Positions 1 through 11,830 of a DNA stretch of 64,000 bases are shown piece after piece (position 1 is the first letter of the stretch; the number at the start of each line of letters is the position of its first letter). Source of the DNA: Bisporella sp. PMI_857 (taxonomy: Eukaryota; Ascomycota; Leotiomycetes; Helotiales; Helotiaceae); NCBI GenBank assembly GCA_021307315.1, contig JAJSPD010000087.1, positions 111,754-175,753 of the forward strand, read 5' to 3'. Both the position numbers and the translations under genes were made by a program. Under the pieces are notes generated by a model. The model was given only the letters and a program-made list of their open reading frames with translations, was not told the origin of the DNA and made no database searches.

Positions 1-155
1 GATGGCTTTAGGGCTGAATGCGTAGTAACAGATTTGGAAGTTTGTAAGTGCAGGTAATTCACAGGAACAAGGGAAAGGATTTCTGTGTATTCAGGGGTTC
101 CTCAGAGCATTGGCTCCCAAAGCTGGAATAATCCTATTCTGCTTTGAAGCTCGGC

Positions 156-164
156 ATATATAAA
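156..164 (+). promoter_or_regulatory. TATA-like box
   Basis: An AT-rich stretch reading catatataaa lies about 120 bases upstream of the start codon at 286 and is followed by a pyrimidine-rich leader. Distance and composition fit a core promoter for the small secreted protein. Nothing else supports it. Confidence 0.4.
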
Positions 165-285
165 GCACTGTCATTACCCTCATCTTGCCCTTCTCAGATT
201 CATCAATCAGATACTTCCGACAACTCAAAACGAACTTAACATTTAATCAGAAACAACTACCGCTAATCCACCAACCAAAATTACT

Positions 286-1077
286 ATGTATTTTTCGATC
301 CTCTCCATTTATCCATTCCTTGCTCACGCGTCTGCTGTGGCCTTTCCTGCCTTTGAGGCCGAGGCCACAGTCTCTGAGGGTGCCGCCCCCATCCCCAAGG
401 CATGGGAAGTTGCACCCGCGGCTTTCCAAAAAATTCCCGAACTGGTCGCGCTGCATACTAATCCTGATTTACCTCAAGGTAAACCAGAGAAAACGGAGGC
501 TGAGGCCAACCTTGATGCTGTATGTTCGAGATCCATATGAAAAATTTCTTCATAGCTGATGTTTTTAGGTTGCCTTAGAGGGAGACAGGCGCATTTCAAT
601 TGGATTCTGACGTATGTCCTCCCGTACACTTCGGCTAGCAACACCTACTACTATCTTCCTTACATCTACAACACCTGTTTCTCCTTTGCCGGCAGCAACC
701 TGGACAATGTGCTCTCGGCTGTCAGAATTCTTAACCCTGCCGTGTACTGCTACTTTTACGAGTAAGCACTATCCCAGAGCCCTCATGCTATTGTGGATAA
801 GAAGAGAGAGATTGATTTTGCTCATCTAGCGATTATACGTGCGGAGCTGTCAATGGATTCACTTTCGCTAGCTATGCCAACACCCCATTGAATGCCAATG
901 CCTTCATGGATAATACCTGGTCTTCGTATATTTGTTATGGGGCGTAAGTCTCTCGGAATTTCTGCTCTCAGCCCGTGCATTAACCCCTGAACAGCTTACC
1001 TTGACCCCAGCTGCTCAAGACTCGCCAAATTCGCAGCTGCAAATTGTGTGCATGCCTGTGATGGGTTTTGTTGCTAG
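286..1077 (+). CDS. small secreted cysteine-rich protein
   Basis: My model has four exons, 286-519, 589-761, 830-943 and 1011-1077, giving 195 residues. The first residues form a signal peptide that ends near ASAVA, so the protein is probably secreted. The C-terminal half is rich in Cys, Tyr and Asn, and the last exon ends in a cluster of cysteines (CSRLAK...CVHACDGFCC). All introns are short, and the exon joins were chosen because they keep this Cys-rich frame open to the final TAG. The first acceptor (588) is the least certain; the pair 478/569 also keeps the frame. I do not recognise a family. Small secreted Cys-rich proteins include effectors, hydrophobin-like and antimicrobial proteins, but no role can be assigned here. 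Confidence 0.6.
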
Positions 1078-3324
1078 TTTTGTCTTTGATGAGAGACGAA
1101 TACCTTGGGCTTTCTTTCCAGCGTACCATTGTTATGACATACTATCTGATTTTGCGATCTCTTTATCCTGCTAAAGGAATAAAATGGCTTAGTTAGCAGC
1201 ATGCTAAATTATATAGTTCCTAGTTGTGGTTTTGCCTAATGGGTTTTCCACATCTGTCACGTAAATGCGAGGAACACTAACATTAAAAAAAATACTGGAT
1301 TTTCTTATTACAAAGACTTATTTCAGTATTCCCACATCTTCAGGCCGTATCTGCAAGGAGCGTCCATCATTGTTACGTCAATGTGGTAGCCTACCAAACT
1401 GGGGCGAGAATATGAACTATTTAAGTCTTAAATCAGCTTCTTAAACGGCGCCGCAATAATGGCGGCTTCTGCTGTAACCAGTCCGGCCTTTACAATTCCA
1501 AACCTTCTCGATACTAACTAAGGTATTACATATCGTGTTTTGTATGGCCAAGTCCCAGGCGGTGTATGATTTAGCTGCGACGACCGGAATCTGGCGCTCA
1601 AAGTGATGGCTGTCAGATGGCTGAGTAGTATTACATTTTTTTTGAGCACAACTTAATAGTACCAGCAATTTAATAGGCCGGCTGGCACAAGTGATGGTCT
1701 GGCATAAGTAATTGGCTCGTACTAGTTATTTGCTAGTACTAACATTTCCTTGAGCTTCCTTGGGCACTCTCACACCCTCAAACTTTGTAGCAAAAAGTGG
1801 GTCGCTTTGCACCACCAATTTGTGGGTTATTTATTTGCAAGTATATCACCACTGCGGTTGCATGACAAAGTCGTACAAGTTTTTCTTCACATTCAAACCC
1901 GAGATTACTTTGAGTCGAATGCTAAAACACATACTCAAGATTACTGAATCATGGGCTGCCCCAGGAACGTCGCAAACAATCGCTCTAGCAAATGAACAAC
2001 TTCGTAGCGGAGAGCAACGCTGATTGTAGTGCCTATAAAGGGTTTAATTCCGTATGTTCAATTCTACATAGAGATTTGGCATTAGTGTGAAGGAGATTCA
2101 ATACCCTGCACGATGATGTGCAACGGCAAGACCGCAGCCACGGTATCTTGGAGTTACAACACCGCCTCAAATGGATTCTGCATGATCTGCGGGTTGGTCC
2201 GCTGAGATCGCCATTAGGTTTACTAATCCTCCTCCCCTGCCTCTAAATACTTGTACATGAGCAGGCCACAATCCAGGAGGAGTCTAGTGCTGCAGGATAA
2301 AAGTGCCTCCGCTCCGAAAGACCACTGGCGGCAAGTTCAAAAATGAAACAAAGATCGATTCTGGAAGTCGGACTAAACAATGGCGGGAACCTCAGCCTCT
2401 ACAACTAAGGTAGAAAACATACCAGATACAATGAGGAGCATGCACAGTGAATTTGCGATATGTTTCCTGTTGTGTTGCAAGGTTTCGGGAACGCTAGATA
2501 TATTGCCACCGCTCACTAAAAATAGTGCTTGGTTATTTCAGTCAGTCAGTCAGTCAGTGTTTGATTATCCCATAAAGCAGCCCTGACCAATATTTCGACG
2601 TCCCGTCCACACGGAGCTGTTGCGGGGTTTTGAAGTGGCGCACATTCTGATTGGATCGGATAAGCCTCCCGTTAAGCTTGGCGTTCTGTAGCAAAGCTCG
2701 GGCCTCAAAAAATCCATGGAAGGAGGTGAATCGGACCAGGTGATCTCGACCTCTATTGTTTGTACATGTCTAAATTGTGATACGTTTTATTGTATGGTAG
2801 CGGTTTCATATTAGAGACTTGAAAAATAAATGTTGGGATTAATGGAAGTACTGTATAAGAGATAGTTTAAGTGAAAATACATGGACTGAAAAGGCACAGA
2901 CACTACTTCTTCAGACTCGCCACTATAGCCCGTGCTCGGTCAGATATCCCCACACGCCGACCGGATAGTACGGAAGTAAAGGGTTGTCAAGCGGCAAATT
3001 GCTATATTGGCTTTCTTATTGGTTGTTTGCCTATCAACCTTAAGTTGACTTTTTCTTTTATTTGCTTTTTATCTACATCGTGATGAGGTTCATGCAGTGC
3101 CATTGCAGATCTGCTTGTCATGCCCCACTTCCCCAGCCGTGCCAAGATATCTTATATTAGCAGCATCGATTTTTCAGCTGTTGGTAGTAGTAGTTTATTC
3201 AGCTTAACAGGTCCTAATCCACACAGTTGAGAGAAGCCTATGGATAAATTGGGTTTTATATCCTTTTCCAGTTCCTCATTTAAATGACATCTAAACTTTG
3301 TTTCTATGTTCTTGTGCACTAAAG
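1078..3324. other. intergenic, no supportable gene
   Basis: AT-rich stretch with only short unrelated frames. It holds a small tandem run of GTCA units near 2540 and a 30-codon Cys-containing frame at 2113-2205 that could be a relic. Nothing else is seen. Confidence 0.5.
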
Positions 3325-4858
3325 ATGAATGCCCCAGGCGCTATAGCTCAAGCCGAGCCGCACAGACCATCCCTGAATGACGCTCAAATGACGGAAGAGA
3401 GTCTCGATTATGAGGAGAATCCATTAATCAAAATCGAGCAACAAGGTAATATGGTCTTAAACTTTACTTTATTGCTTATCTAAAAGGTCTAATTATTGTA
3501 TTCAGTACTCCTAGAGCCATGGCGGCGACAGTCACCGTCAAGGGCCCCCATAATGTACTTGCCGATGGCAAACACACCAACGCTTGATCTGTTTATAGAG
3601 CAATTTATTGACGCATTTGCGCCAGATGGCCGCGAAGATTGTGGGAAGTCGAGTGCAATTCGGCAGGCGGGCTCAGAAAGAATGTTCTCGCCGTTGCTTG
3701 ATGAAGCTTTCCAGGCTGTCTCCGTGGCATATTTTGCCCAGTGCACAGGCTCCAGGGTTGCCGCAGCCCATAGCCATAGAGCTTACTGTCGAGTCCTATA
3801 TCATCTCCAAGGCGCTTTGTTTGATCCCAATCAAAGCAGATCAACAGGAGTGTTCGCCACCGTCATTCTGCTAATGGCGTACGAAGTAAGCTTAGATTCC
3901 ATCTGGCCCTTTAAACATAGCACTAATATCTAATACAGAGCCTTCAACATACCTCTGAGCGTGCTCTAATCAGCCACTGTGTAGGTGCTTTAAAACTCAT
4001 CGAGTTCCGTAATCCCTGGAATCACATGTTTGGGGTCGAGCATTTGTGCTTTACGGAGCTTCTTCCTTATTGGGTACGATATGCAGCCGCTCTCACATTA
4101 CAAACGGAGACAATTGTAACACTATCTAGGTCTGTACAGCATTAGTCATGCGCAAGCCTACCTTTCTGGCCAGATCGGAATGGAAGATTGTCCCCTGGTC
4201 AGCCCCCGGCTGCTCTAAAGACATCATGGCGACTCTGTTAGAGCAAGTTGTTGACCTCCCTACCATTCTATGGAGACATGACCGACACAAAATCTCACAG
4301 CGGGCACGGTCTAAGCCACTTAACGAACTCAATGCCCAATTAAGAAGACTTTGGAACTCTATTCTGGAGCTCGAGGTACGACTTCACAATTGGAAGCGCA
4401 ACTGGGCAGATAGTTATCCTTCTGGTCAACCACTTGAAGTTCGTTGGCAGGGCGAAGACCCATTTCCTGTTTTTCGATACATCGACCCTTCTACTCTAGA
4501 ATTCGTTATACCGCCTACGCTGGTGTACCCAGATCCGCGGCTTGCCCATACCCTTTGCCTTTACTATGCAGTTATGTTAGTGTTATCGTCCGTGGACACG
4601 CGGCCAGTCGGCAGAATATCAACGTCCCAGCAGCTAGAGTTTGTGCATTTGATTTGCCGTAGCTTGGAATATTATATCCGGGCCGTTCCAGGTAATATGA
4701 TCAATCGTTTGGCATTTCCATTGCGAGTTGCGTACGATTCGCTTCCTGAGACAAGCCTAGAGAGAAGGTTCATTGAAGAGGTCTTTCAGCTTGTTGAACG
4801 CCGAAAAGCTCTTAGATCCTGGGGCAGATTCATTCCCGACATTTCGACAAAAATTTGA
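3325..4858 (+). CDS. fungal transcription-factor-like protein without zinc cluster
   Basis: Four exons (3325-3445, 3506-3885, 3939-4073, 4130-4858) give 454 residues; every join keeps phase. The body resembles the C-terminal regulatory region of fungal Zn2Cys6 activators (Fungal_trans_2 type): helical segments such as LDLFIEQFIDAF, a SRVAAAHSHRAYCRVLYHLQ block, and later LAHTLCLYYAVMLVLSSV. The Cys6 DNA-binding motif usually found near the N-terminus is missing. The protein starts directly with an acidic, proline-containing leader, and no upstream in-frame exon with the CxxC pattern is visible. It may be a truncated regulator, a partner that works without its own DNA binding, or a gene whose first exon was lost. 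The family call is from pattern only. Confidence 0.65.
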
Positions 4859-5210
4859 CTAAGGAATATGCAGTTTCTGGAGGAACCGCATGGTCAATAC
4901 TCTGGATGCAATAAAAGAGCAGAAGTTATCAAGCTCACTAACTTCTAGATTCCGGCAAAACAAGACCGGATATATATATAAGTAGATAAAGCCCCTTAGT
5001 TAAGAGCTTTGTGCTCAAATACCTAAGTTATCTGAATATCAGTTAATTAGCTAGCTTTGTAACACTTTCACTTTTTAGTGAAAAACCTTTATCCAATTGC
5101 TTCAATACCCAGTACCAATCAACGTGCCCCAGGCCCTCTACAGAGCCTGAGGCAACCAAGAACGTTGCAGATGGCCATGAATGGTGCCTTTGTCCTAAAC
5201 TCTAGTCCTA

Positions 5211-7470
5211 CTAATAGTTATCTACATCACTGTCATCATCACTACCATTATCATCCGCGATCCACGCCCCGGGCATCTTCAACTCGGGGTTTTCGATCAT
5301 GCGCCAAAACTGACCAGCGAACTTGTCTGTAGGTTCTTCAAACCAGAATTCCCAGTCGCTTGGTTGAGCACCATAGGAGAAGCCGATCATACGCGCCGCT
5401 GGAAGGCGACGATACCATTTCCAAGTTCCCCCCTCCAATTTAAGCCGATGTAGAATGATAGATTCGGCTATGCCAAATTTTGTCAAGTCAACGTCTGCTA
5501 GTAGTTGAAGTAAATAGTGTAACCCTTTTTTGTGCAACCAGTCTTCCCGAGAGTACCTTCTCTCACAGGCTGTAAGGAAATGACTATAGCCAGTAACACA
5601 ATGGTGAAGATCTGCACCAGCGGTTGCCAGGTCCTGAATTAGCAGGATCCAGTGGGGAACTGAAATACTCATGACAGAAGTGTTGCTGCCTGCTGCTGAA
5701 ATGATGGGATCAGCCCATTTAATACCACGCCCTGGAAACTCGGATATTTGTCTCAGTTCGCCTACTAAAGTCCATAGTGAGTATGTGAGAGCACTCATCA
5801 ATGTGTCGCCATCTTCATCCTCAAGCTCTAATGCCAGTGACTTAAAAGAACAGTGTCCTAAAGCAGTCCGGATAAGGATAGGTGTATTGTGGTCACTATA
5901 CAAAGCTAGTCTGATAGCGAACCGCTGTCTTTCTAGCAATGTTATTTCTCCACGAAACTGCGTCAGTGCATCTAGAAGCAGGGAAAGAGAGCTTGTAGGT
6001 CCACTGAAGATTCTTTTTCCTGGTCTAAGTTTTTCATCTAATCCTGACCAATCGCACTCTCCTGCGTTTACAAACAGACGAAGCATGTCAGTTACTGGTA
6101 GTTGTGTTGTTAGATGAAATGAGAAAATGTCTCCAAGACAAATAAGCCGATCGAGTGGGGTTCTGTAAGGATTAGTCTTTAGATATACATTTTTGCAGAG
6201 AGAACGTTACATCATTTCAAAATCAGGCTCAATGGTGTTCGCTCCATTCTCAATCAATAGCTGCATAATGGCCAAATCTCCACACCAAACTGCATACTAT
6301 CCAAGCAGATAGTCAGTATGCTGACACTTCTACATGTAAGACTATATAGTATCCCTTTACTTTTATATGTCCATCCAAATTCATCTTTATCGAATGGAGA
6401 TGAAGCTTTCTTCTTAAAAAGTGTCGTAATGGCTTCTATATTACCTGCTTTACTAAAGTCAAAAATAATTGAACTTCCAGGCATACCATTGTATATTCGC
6501 ATGCGAAAATCCGAAATGTTAGGATTTGCGTAGCCGGAAGCTATCCAAACTTGGTTTGCTAACCAGCCCGGCATCCGATATCGTAACATAGCGTATTTGC
6601 GATGCTGTTTATTTTTTGACTTGTTTCTAGCATTACGAGACGACACGTAATATTTTGTATATGCTGCTTCTCCGCAAAGGTACCGAAACCAATTGAATGC
6701 GGTCGATAGCGCTGTAATATCGATATCACTAGCTTGAATCAAACGCTGATTGTCTGGACTAACGTTTGACTCCCTACATATCTCATGTAAGGGAGGGCCG
6801 TCTGCAGCAAGGCTTGAGTCGGTACATATCGCTTGTAAGGAAGGTTCATATAAAGGAAGAGAAGGTCTTCTTGAACCACTTGTCAAGGCATGAGAGACAA
6901 TGGAATACATGCATCGTTGATACGCCCTAGAAAATGTAAGGAAAGGCGAAGTCTAGGAATGAGAGCTCTAAAATAGCCTATAATGGAAACTATGGCCTAT
7001 TCTTGAGCGATTTAAGTTACTTACTTTGAATAACACTGCTCCGACAAAGACAACAGCCTTACAGCGCTTTTCAGCCGAGACCAATATTTTTTCACTTGAT
7101 CTTTCTTCAAAACTACTTTCGCTGATGCTATATATCGACGGTACCCCTTTTTTTGGTTTACATCAAGTACCAGATCTTCCACGAACAGCCTTAACTCCTC
7201 CGAGGCCACGTAGCAGTGTTGTAAACAGTCGGCAGCAAGTTTTTCCTGTTCAGGTCCGAAATTTAGAAAAGAACTGAGTTCCGTTTCGTTTTCGAGCCTG
7301 AGTATTGTCTCCCCAATCAGCTTGGCCTCTTGCAGGAGGTCCGCAATATCGCTCGGTGGTTCTTGGATATTGTCCCAAAACCCTTTCAGTTCGGCGGCGC
7401 TTTTGAGAACCTTGACGGCCAGGGTTCCGATCGCGATACCGCTTGCGACAACGCCAACGATCTCGGCCAT
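5211..7470 (-). CDS. STAND-type N-terminal domain protein with ankyrin-like repeats
   Basis: Four exons on the minus strand (7470-7025, 6926-6361, 6289-6211, 6162-5211) give 680 residues. Residues 1 to about 110 match the helical N-terminal domain of fungal STAND/NACHT proteins (start MAEIVGVVASGIAIGTLAVK, then segments pairing with ETILRLENETEL). A middle block contains PGWLANQVWIASGY, a pattern common in fungal ankyrin proteins. One clear ankyrin unit spans the third and fourth exons (GDLAIMQLLIENGANTI ... TPLDRLICLGD). The C-terminus is acidic. No NACHT P-loop is seen, so this is an N-domain plus repeats type. Such proteins are often linked to non-self recognition; that role is inference. 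The second intron (6360-6290) was picked among several donors by phase. Confidence 0.7.
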
Positions 7471-8959
7471 GATGTTTTAAAATGTGGTGAGACAGGATGG
7501 AGAAAGAGGGGCATATTCTGTATGACACCGAGACCGATGATGCATGGAGTATTATATGCTGACTTGCAATGCAGCATCGCGGAAAGTCGTTGAGGTGGCT
7601 GTGCTGAGATAATGCAGTGCAGAACAGTTTGACTGAGCTAATTATTTGTGTAACCACACATGCCAGGGGACTCTAGTTCAACGTGGCAGTGTCAGAATTC
7701 ATGTCGCCGACCTAGGCTTGGCGCTGCAAAATCACTTTTTTGATAGCTTTTTATAGGTTTCTTTTAAATTGGATAAAGTAGTATATCAAAAGGTTGTATA
7801 CAGCCCGACTTAGATATGCGAAAAATTATGTTAAGGTCTATAAGTCGGGTGACCTATGGATGGAAGATCTTAATCTTAGAATATAGTCTGAACAGAAGCG
7901 GATGTATCACATATAATAGAAAGATCCCAATAACGAGCATTCGCATACTGTTTGAGCTGAGCACGAAGCTCTTATTCTAAAGGGAGCTGTCTACCTATTA
8001 GAACCTTCGTACTTCCGAGATCAGTGAGATCACTTGGATCAGCACCCCGATCCCCATGATTTTACTGATCCAGCCACGTGTCCGCCCCTGAGCTCTCTGT
8101 GTAGGCGAACCTACCGAGCCATACAAGGCGTCACGAATTTTGGTGTTCACCAGTGGAGACGCTTGGTAATACGCCTTCAATGTTTTACCTGGCAAAATAG
8201 AGAAGATGCTTCGAAAACATCGTAACTTCGAATCTGAGCCTTTATATCCAGCGATATTTGTCTAAACTATCGGCTGGAGCATGTCGCGCGCACCCAAAGA
8301 ACACTAATATAATCTAGGTGTGTTCCTAAGTAACTTACTATGGACCCCCTCTGTTATGGCACGAGAAATGGTAGGGAACACAAAAGCGGCAAAAATACTA
8401 TCAAGAAAGAAGATCCCTCCGGAGAAAAGGGTATTTGAGAGGATGTTAGAGGGTATAATTGTGGCTGTATTGCACATAGGTCCTCCCCGGTGGTTTGAGT
8501 TGAGTTGCAACGCCTGCAAATATTGCGCTGAAAATGCGGCTCCGAAGTGCGACGGTATCAGGAAACGGCTGGGTTCAGTAAACCGCCACTGGGGTATTAG
8601 AAATGCATGCAGTATAATTGATTATCGTGGGACCTGCGGACTACCAATTCCACCGCATGCACTTCTGACGGCGGAACTAAACCAGCCCTTTCCTGTAAGG
8701 TAGGGACCAATCAGCCTTCAAAGACTCTGATCCCCGTGATGATGCCTAGTTTCAGTTGGCGCGATTATTGTTTCAAGTCGTCTTCAGGCACCACACTGTT
8801 CCTCTCGACGCACCTGCACATCTTCAACCGCCAGAACTTCTTCAAATAGGTACGCTTAAAGTCTAAATCAGATTGATTGAAATGGGGTTAGATAGACCAC
8901 GAGAGTTATCCCAGACTTTTCTTTACTGACTCGGGCAAAGCTGTACGCACTTCTATAGT
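7471..8959. other. intergenic, decayed sequence
   Basis: No gene model holds. Overlapping frames on both strands around 8304-8703 (127 codons plus, 71 codons minus) show no family motif and no splice context. The rest is AT-rich. Confidence 0.45.
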
Positions 8960-9440
8960 GTTGTCTGGGCGCGCACATCGCGGAATGGCGAGCTGTATGG
9001 CTGAAACTTATCGAAGAAGTCCCTCCTATCCTTGAAGCCGCGGACGCTCTTGTTTATGGCCTATAGGTAATCACGAAGATCTCATACCGCCAATCGCGAA
9101 TGCGGATGAGAAATCGCCTTCAACGGCATTGCCGATGATGGCGGCGAGACCTTCTATCTCAGCCGAAAAGCTCGACATAATTTCGTCAAGACTCTCCAGA
9201 ATCCGTACGATACCGCCATCGCTTGCGTTTTGTTAAGAGCGTATTTGCTTTCCCCCAACAACTTTGAACTAATGTAAGCCGCTGTTCCTAACCACTATTA
9301 GTCGTAGGGCACAAACTCATTTCCCCCAGCTCTGATGGTACATGGGATCAAAATGAGTGGGAAAAAGCTCGTCAATTATGCCAAGAGCTCTGGCCAGGAG
9401 AGCACACCTGGTGTCCTTGCGGTGAGGTTAGTGGCGACAC
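8960..9440 (+). pseudogene. decayed protein-coding gene of unknown family
   Basis: Coding-like blocks continue one another in different frames. A block around 8970-9065 reads AHIAEWRAVWLKLIEEVPP and ends in a stop. A block near 9075-9240 starts EDLIPPIANADE, changes frame near 9110 and goes on as GGETFYLSRKARHNFVK. A third block near 9335-9430 reads DQNEWEKARQLCQELWP followed by a Cys pair. The amino-acid composition and block order look like one gene broken by small indels. I do not recognise the family. It sits directly upstream of the HET pseudogene. Confidence 0.45.
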
Positions 9441-10547
9441 CATGAGCAGCTAAGAGAAAGCCAAGGGAGAGACCTCTTTGGGAGCATCGAGCAGAGATGA
9501 TACTCTAATTACTGCAGGTATGCCAGATGATACGACGGAGGCCGCTGGAATATGGAAGAGACTGCAGTCAAATTTATCGTTGTCATCAGAGCTCAAAATA
9601 GTGAAGTCTACAGTATCTGGAGCAGATTTTAGCCACACCTGCAGGTGGCTGTTTCAGTGCGAGGAAGTTGTCAACCATAATGAATGCAAAGATTTGAAAT
9701 TGCTGTGGTATAATCTTCCAGGAACTTGATTTAGGTTTATTGATGTACATCAACGCTGTGTAGTCGATGCGCCAAATGACTGCTCCTATATTGTTCTATC
9801 GTACGTCTAGGGTGGGGTTGATCAACTCAAGCTCACGGCAGACTCGGTATTGTCTCTGACGTGTGAAAGAGGACTCGATGTTGTCTGGTCAAAGCCCCCT
9901 ACAACTCTCCAAGACGCTATTATTGTATGTAAGAAGATTGAGGAGCGCTATCTATGGATTGACGCCCTTTGCATCATGCAAGAGTCTGTGCGAGACATGA
10001 AGCTTCAGATCTTGCGGATGAGACAAATCTACGCTGCGGCCAAGTGCACCATCGTCGCGGTTTCGGCTGATATGGCCGGTTCAGGGCTACTTGGGGGTGG
10101 TCCGGCCAATAATACTCTTTGCTGCATCTCAGAGGGTTGTCACAATAGTCTACTCGACTCGTCACCGTGGAGTAGTCATGCGTGGTGTTATCAAGAGAAG
10201 ATTTTATCCCACCGAGCCATTTTGTTCACATCAGGCGGGATATACACGCAATGCCAGAGTATTACTGTCGATATGAATGGAATGCCGCTGGCAAAAGACA
10301 GAAAATCAGAATCTGGTCAGGTTCAATGCGATTGGTGGTATGCTTTCGGTTCCTTTTTGGAGCAGAGCTGGAATCCTATGTTTCAGCAGTAGAGTATTAC
10401 TCTCAACGGAAGCTCACAAAGCAGGAAGACAAGATGAATGCCTTCCAAGGGATACTTCGAGGATACCAGGGCAAGCTGGATGGCAAAAATACCTCGTTCT
10501 GCTACGGCCTGCCGATATCCGCATTTGACCAGCCCTTCTGTTGGCGA

Positions 10548-11048
10548 CAGTGTAAGAAAGAAAACTCTAATAACTCAAAGTAACTTTTTGTAACTTTAAT
10601 TAGAGTTAGATTAGAGTTAGAGTTAACTCTAAAAATACTTTAAATTGACTCTAATTATTGTTGGAATGCATGCAAATAGTTTCACGTAATCTACCGAACC
10701 ACGAGAATTGTAAGTCTTTTATTACTTACACTTACCTAGCAATAAGCCGTAACTTAGAACTTAACAGCAAAAAACTATAATTACACCAGCAAAAGCGTAG
10801 TCAATAACTATTACGCTTTTTGCTACGAAATAAGTGTCCGACATAGAAAATTCAAAATTAGTCTAGCCGAAGCTCGGGGTTAAAAGTTTATCCTCGCCGA
10901 TCCTAAAGAAATTATACTTAATTAGGTTTAGTTTTACCGGAAAAACTTTATTCCATTTGCTTTAATCAACTTTAGGTAACTTTATAATTCGAGTTAGAGT
11001 TAAAGTTGAGTATATAACTCTAGAGTTTAACTCTAATTTCTCACACCG
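10548..11048. mobile_element. hAT-like non-autonomous element (MITE) in the HET gene
   Basis: The 501 bp segment is flanked by perfect 8 bp direct repeats GTTGGCGA (10540-10547 and 11049-11056). The left end reads CAGTGTAAGAAA and the right end, in reverse complement, CGGTGTGAGAAA, so the terminal inverted repeats are about 12 bp with two mismatches. An 8 bp target duplication and CAGTG-type ends are typical of the hAT superfamily. No transposase frame is present, so it depends on an enzyme from elsewhere. The interior is AT-rich with many GAGTTA/TAACTC units in both orientations. Removing the element plus one repeat copy joins the two halves of the HET frame without a shift. Confidence 0.85.
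10659..10843 (+). repeat. solo-LTR-like sequence nested in the hAT-like element
   Basis: A 185 bp unit starts TGTTGGAATGCATG and ends GTCCGACA, so it has the TG...CA ends with short inverted repeats expected of an LTR. A similar unit of 186 bp lies at 39704-39889, with shared inner blocks such as AGCAATA-GCCGTA, CACCAGCAA-AGCGTAGTC and ACTA-TACGC-TTTTGCTA. No 5 bp target duplication is visible. It could also be a small inverted-repeat element rather than an LTR. It lies wholly inside the element at 10548-11048. Confidence 0.65.
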
Positions 11049-11659
11049 GTTGGCGAACTCGCCTGCACAGTCCCCACCTCCGTAATGGAGCGTTCCCCAG
11101 CTGGCCGTGGCTGGGATGGAACGACACTATCTCATTCGACCGGGAAGACCGGGAAATGATTCAGACAACTCGCACGAGCAAAATTATTTACAGCACCGCA
11201 AATTACTATACCCAAGACGATTACAGAGTTATGTGAACTATGAAGGCCAGCATCACACAATGGGCTAGGTGGTTGCGAGTTTGGATTCTCCGCATCATCA
11301 GGTGGCCAGTTCTACAATAGCCCAGAGTTATTTTTGTTCGCGAGCGTGTCCCGCTCAAGAACCGCGCCCGATCCCGTGAAATCCGAAGGCCTAAACGGAT
11401 TCTACGCAGTGTTTCCTACCAAATGCTAGGAAGAGCTATCTCCACCGCCTACGCGGCCGATGACCATACTTGAATACTTCACACAGCCGATGCCGAATAT
11501 CAGATGGATGGACGCCGAGACAGCGGCGGCACCATCCGTGCCAGCCACCCAGCACGAGACAGTCACCTTGTCACAGCAGTACCATGGCGGCCACATGACG
11601 AGCTGGCTATTTGGCTACGTGAAGCTTTGTACATGCTTGCGAAGCTTGATTGGAACGTG

Positions 11660-11830
11660 CTATAGGCGCTAGGTCTGTTCTAGGAGCCTGCCATGTAAAT
11701 ATTCCTCGCCCCTCTCCCCTCCCTTTCTCTTTCTTTCTCCAGCTTTAGGTTCTTGTAGAACACCACTGTTGCCCACTGTATCCGTAGATGTATAATGTGT
11801 GCCTTCACACAAAACAATTATAGTGCGAAC
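11660..11830 (+). repeat. LTR-like remnant
   Basis: The segment shares blocks with 53832-54000: a C/T-rich run, CAGCTTTAGGTTCTT, then CACCACTGTTGCCCACTGTAT and GTAGAT. It is diverged and has no clear ends. It probably derives from the same retrotransposon LTR family. Confidence 0.45.

Larger units (their letters stand above)
9478..11235 (+). pseudogene. HET-domain heterokaryon incompatibility gene, disrupted
   Basis: The frame starting near 9478 carries the order typical of fungal HET proteins: an H-x-x-C element, FIDV, then LSYV followed by GG, TLQDAI, ERYLWIDALCI, RMRQIYAAAKCTIVA, and WCYQEKILSHRAI. Stops interrupt the same frame at 9727-9729 and 9808-9810. The second replaces the almost invariant Trp of LSYVWG. 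Around 10320-10390 the frame shifts, then goes on as YYSQRKLTKQEDKMNAFQGI and FDQPFCW. There a 501 bp element is inserted; beyond it the gene resumes with FPSWPWLGWN up to a stop at 11233-11235. HET proteins trigger incompatibility cell death in fungi. This copy cannot make a full product. The original start and the C-terminal end are uncertain. Confidence 0.85.

Noticed and set aside
2113..2205. 30-codon Cys-containing frame
   Set aside because: Too short to support; could be the relic of a secreted protein but nothing else is nearby.
8304..8703. 127-codon plus and 71-codon minus frames
   Set aside because: They lie on opposite strands of the same DNA with no motifs and no fungal intron or leader signals.
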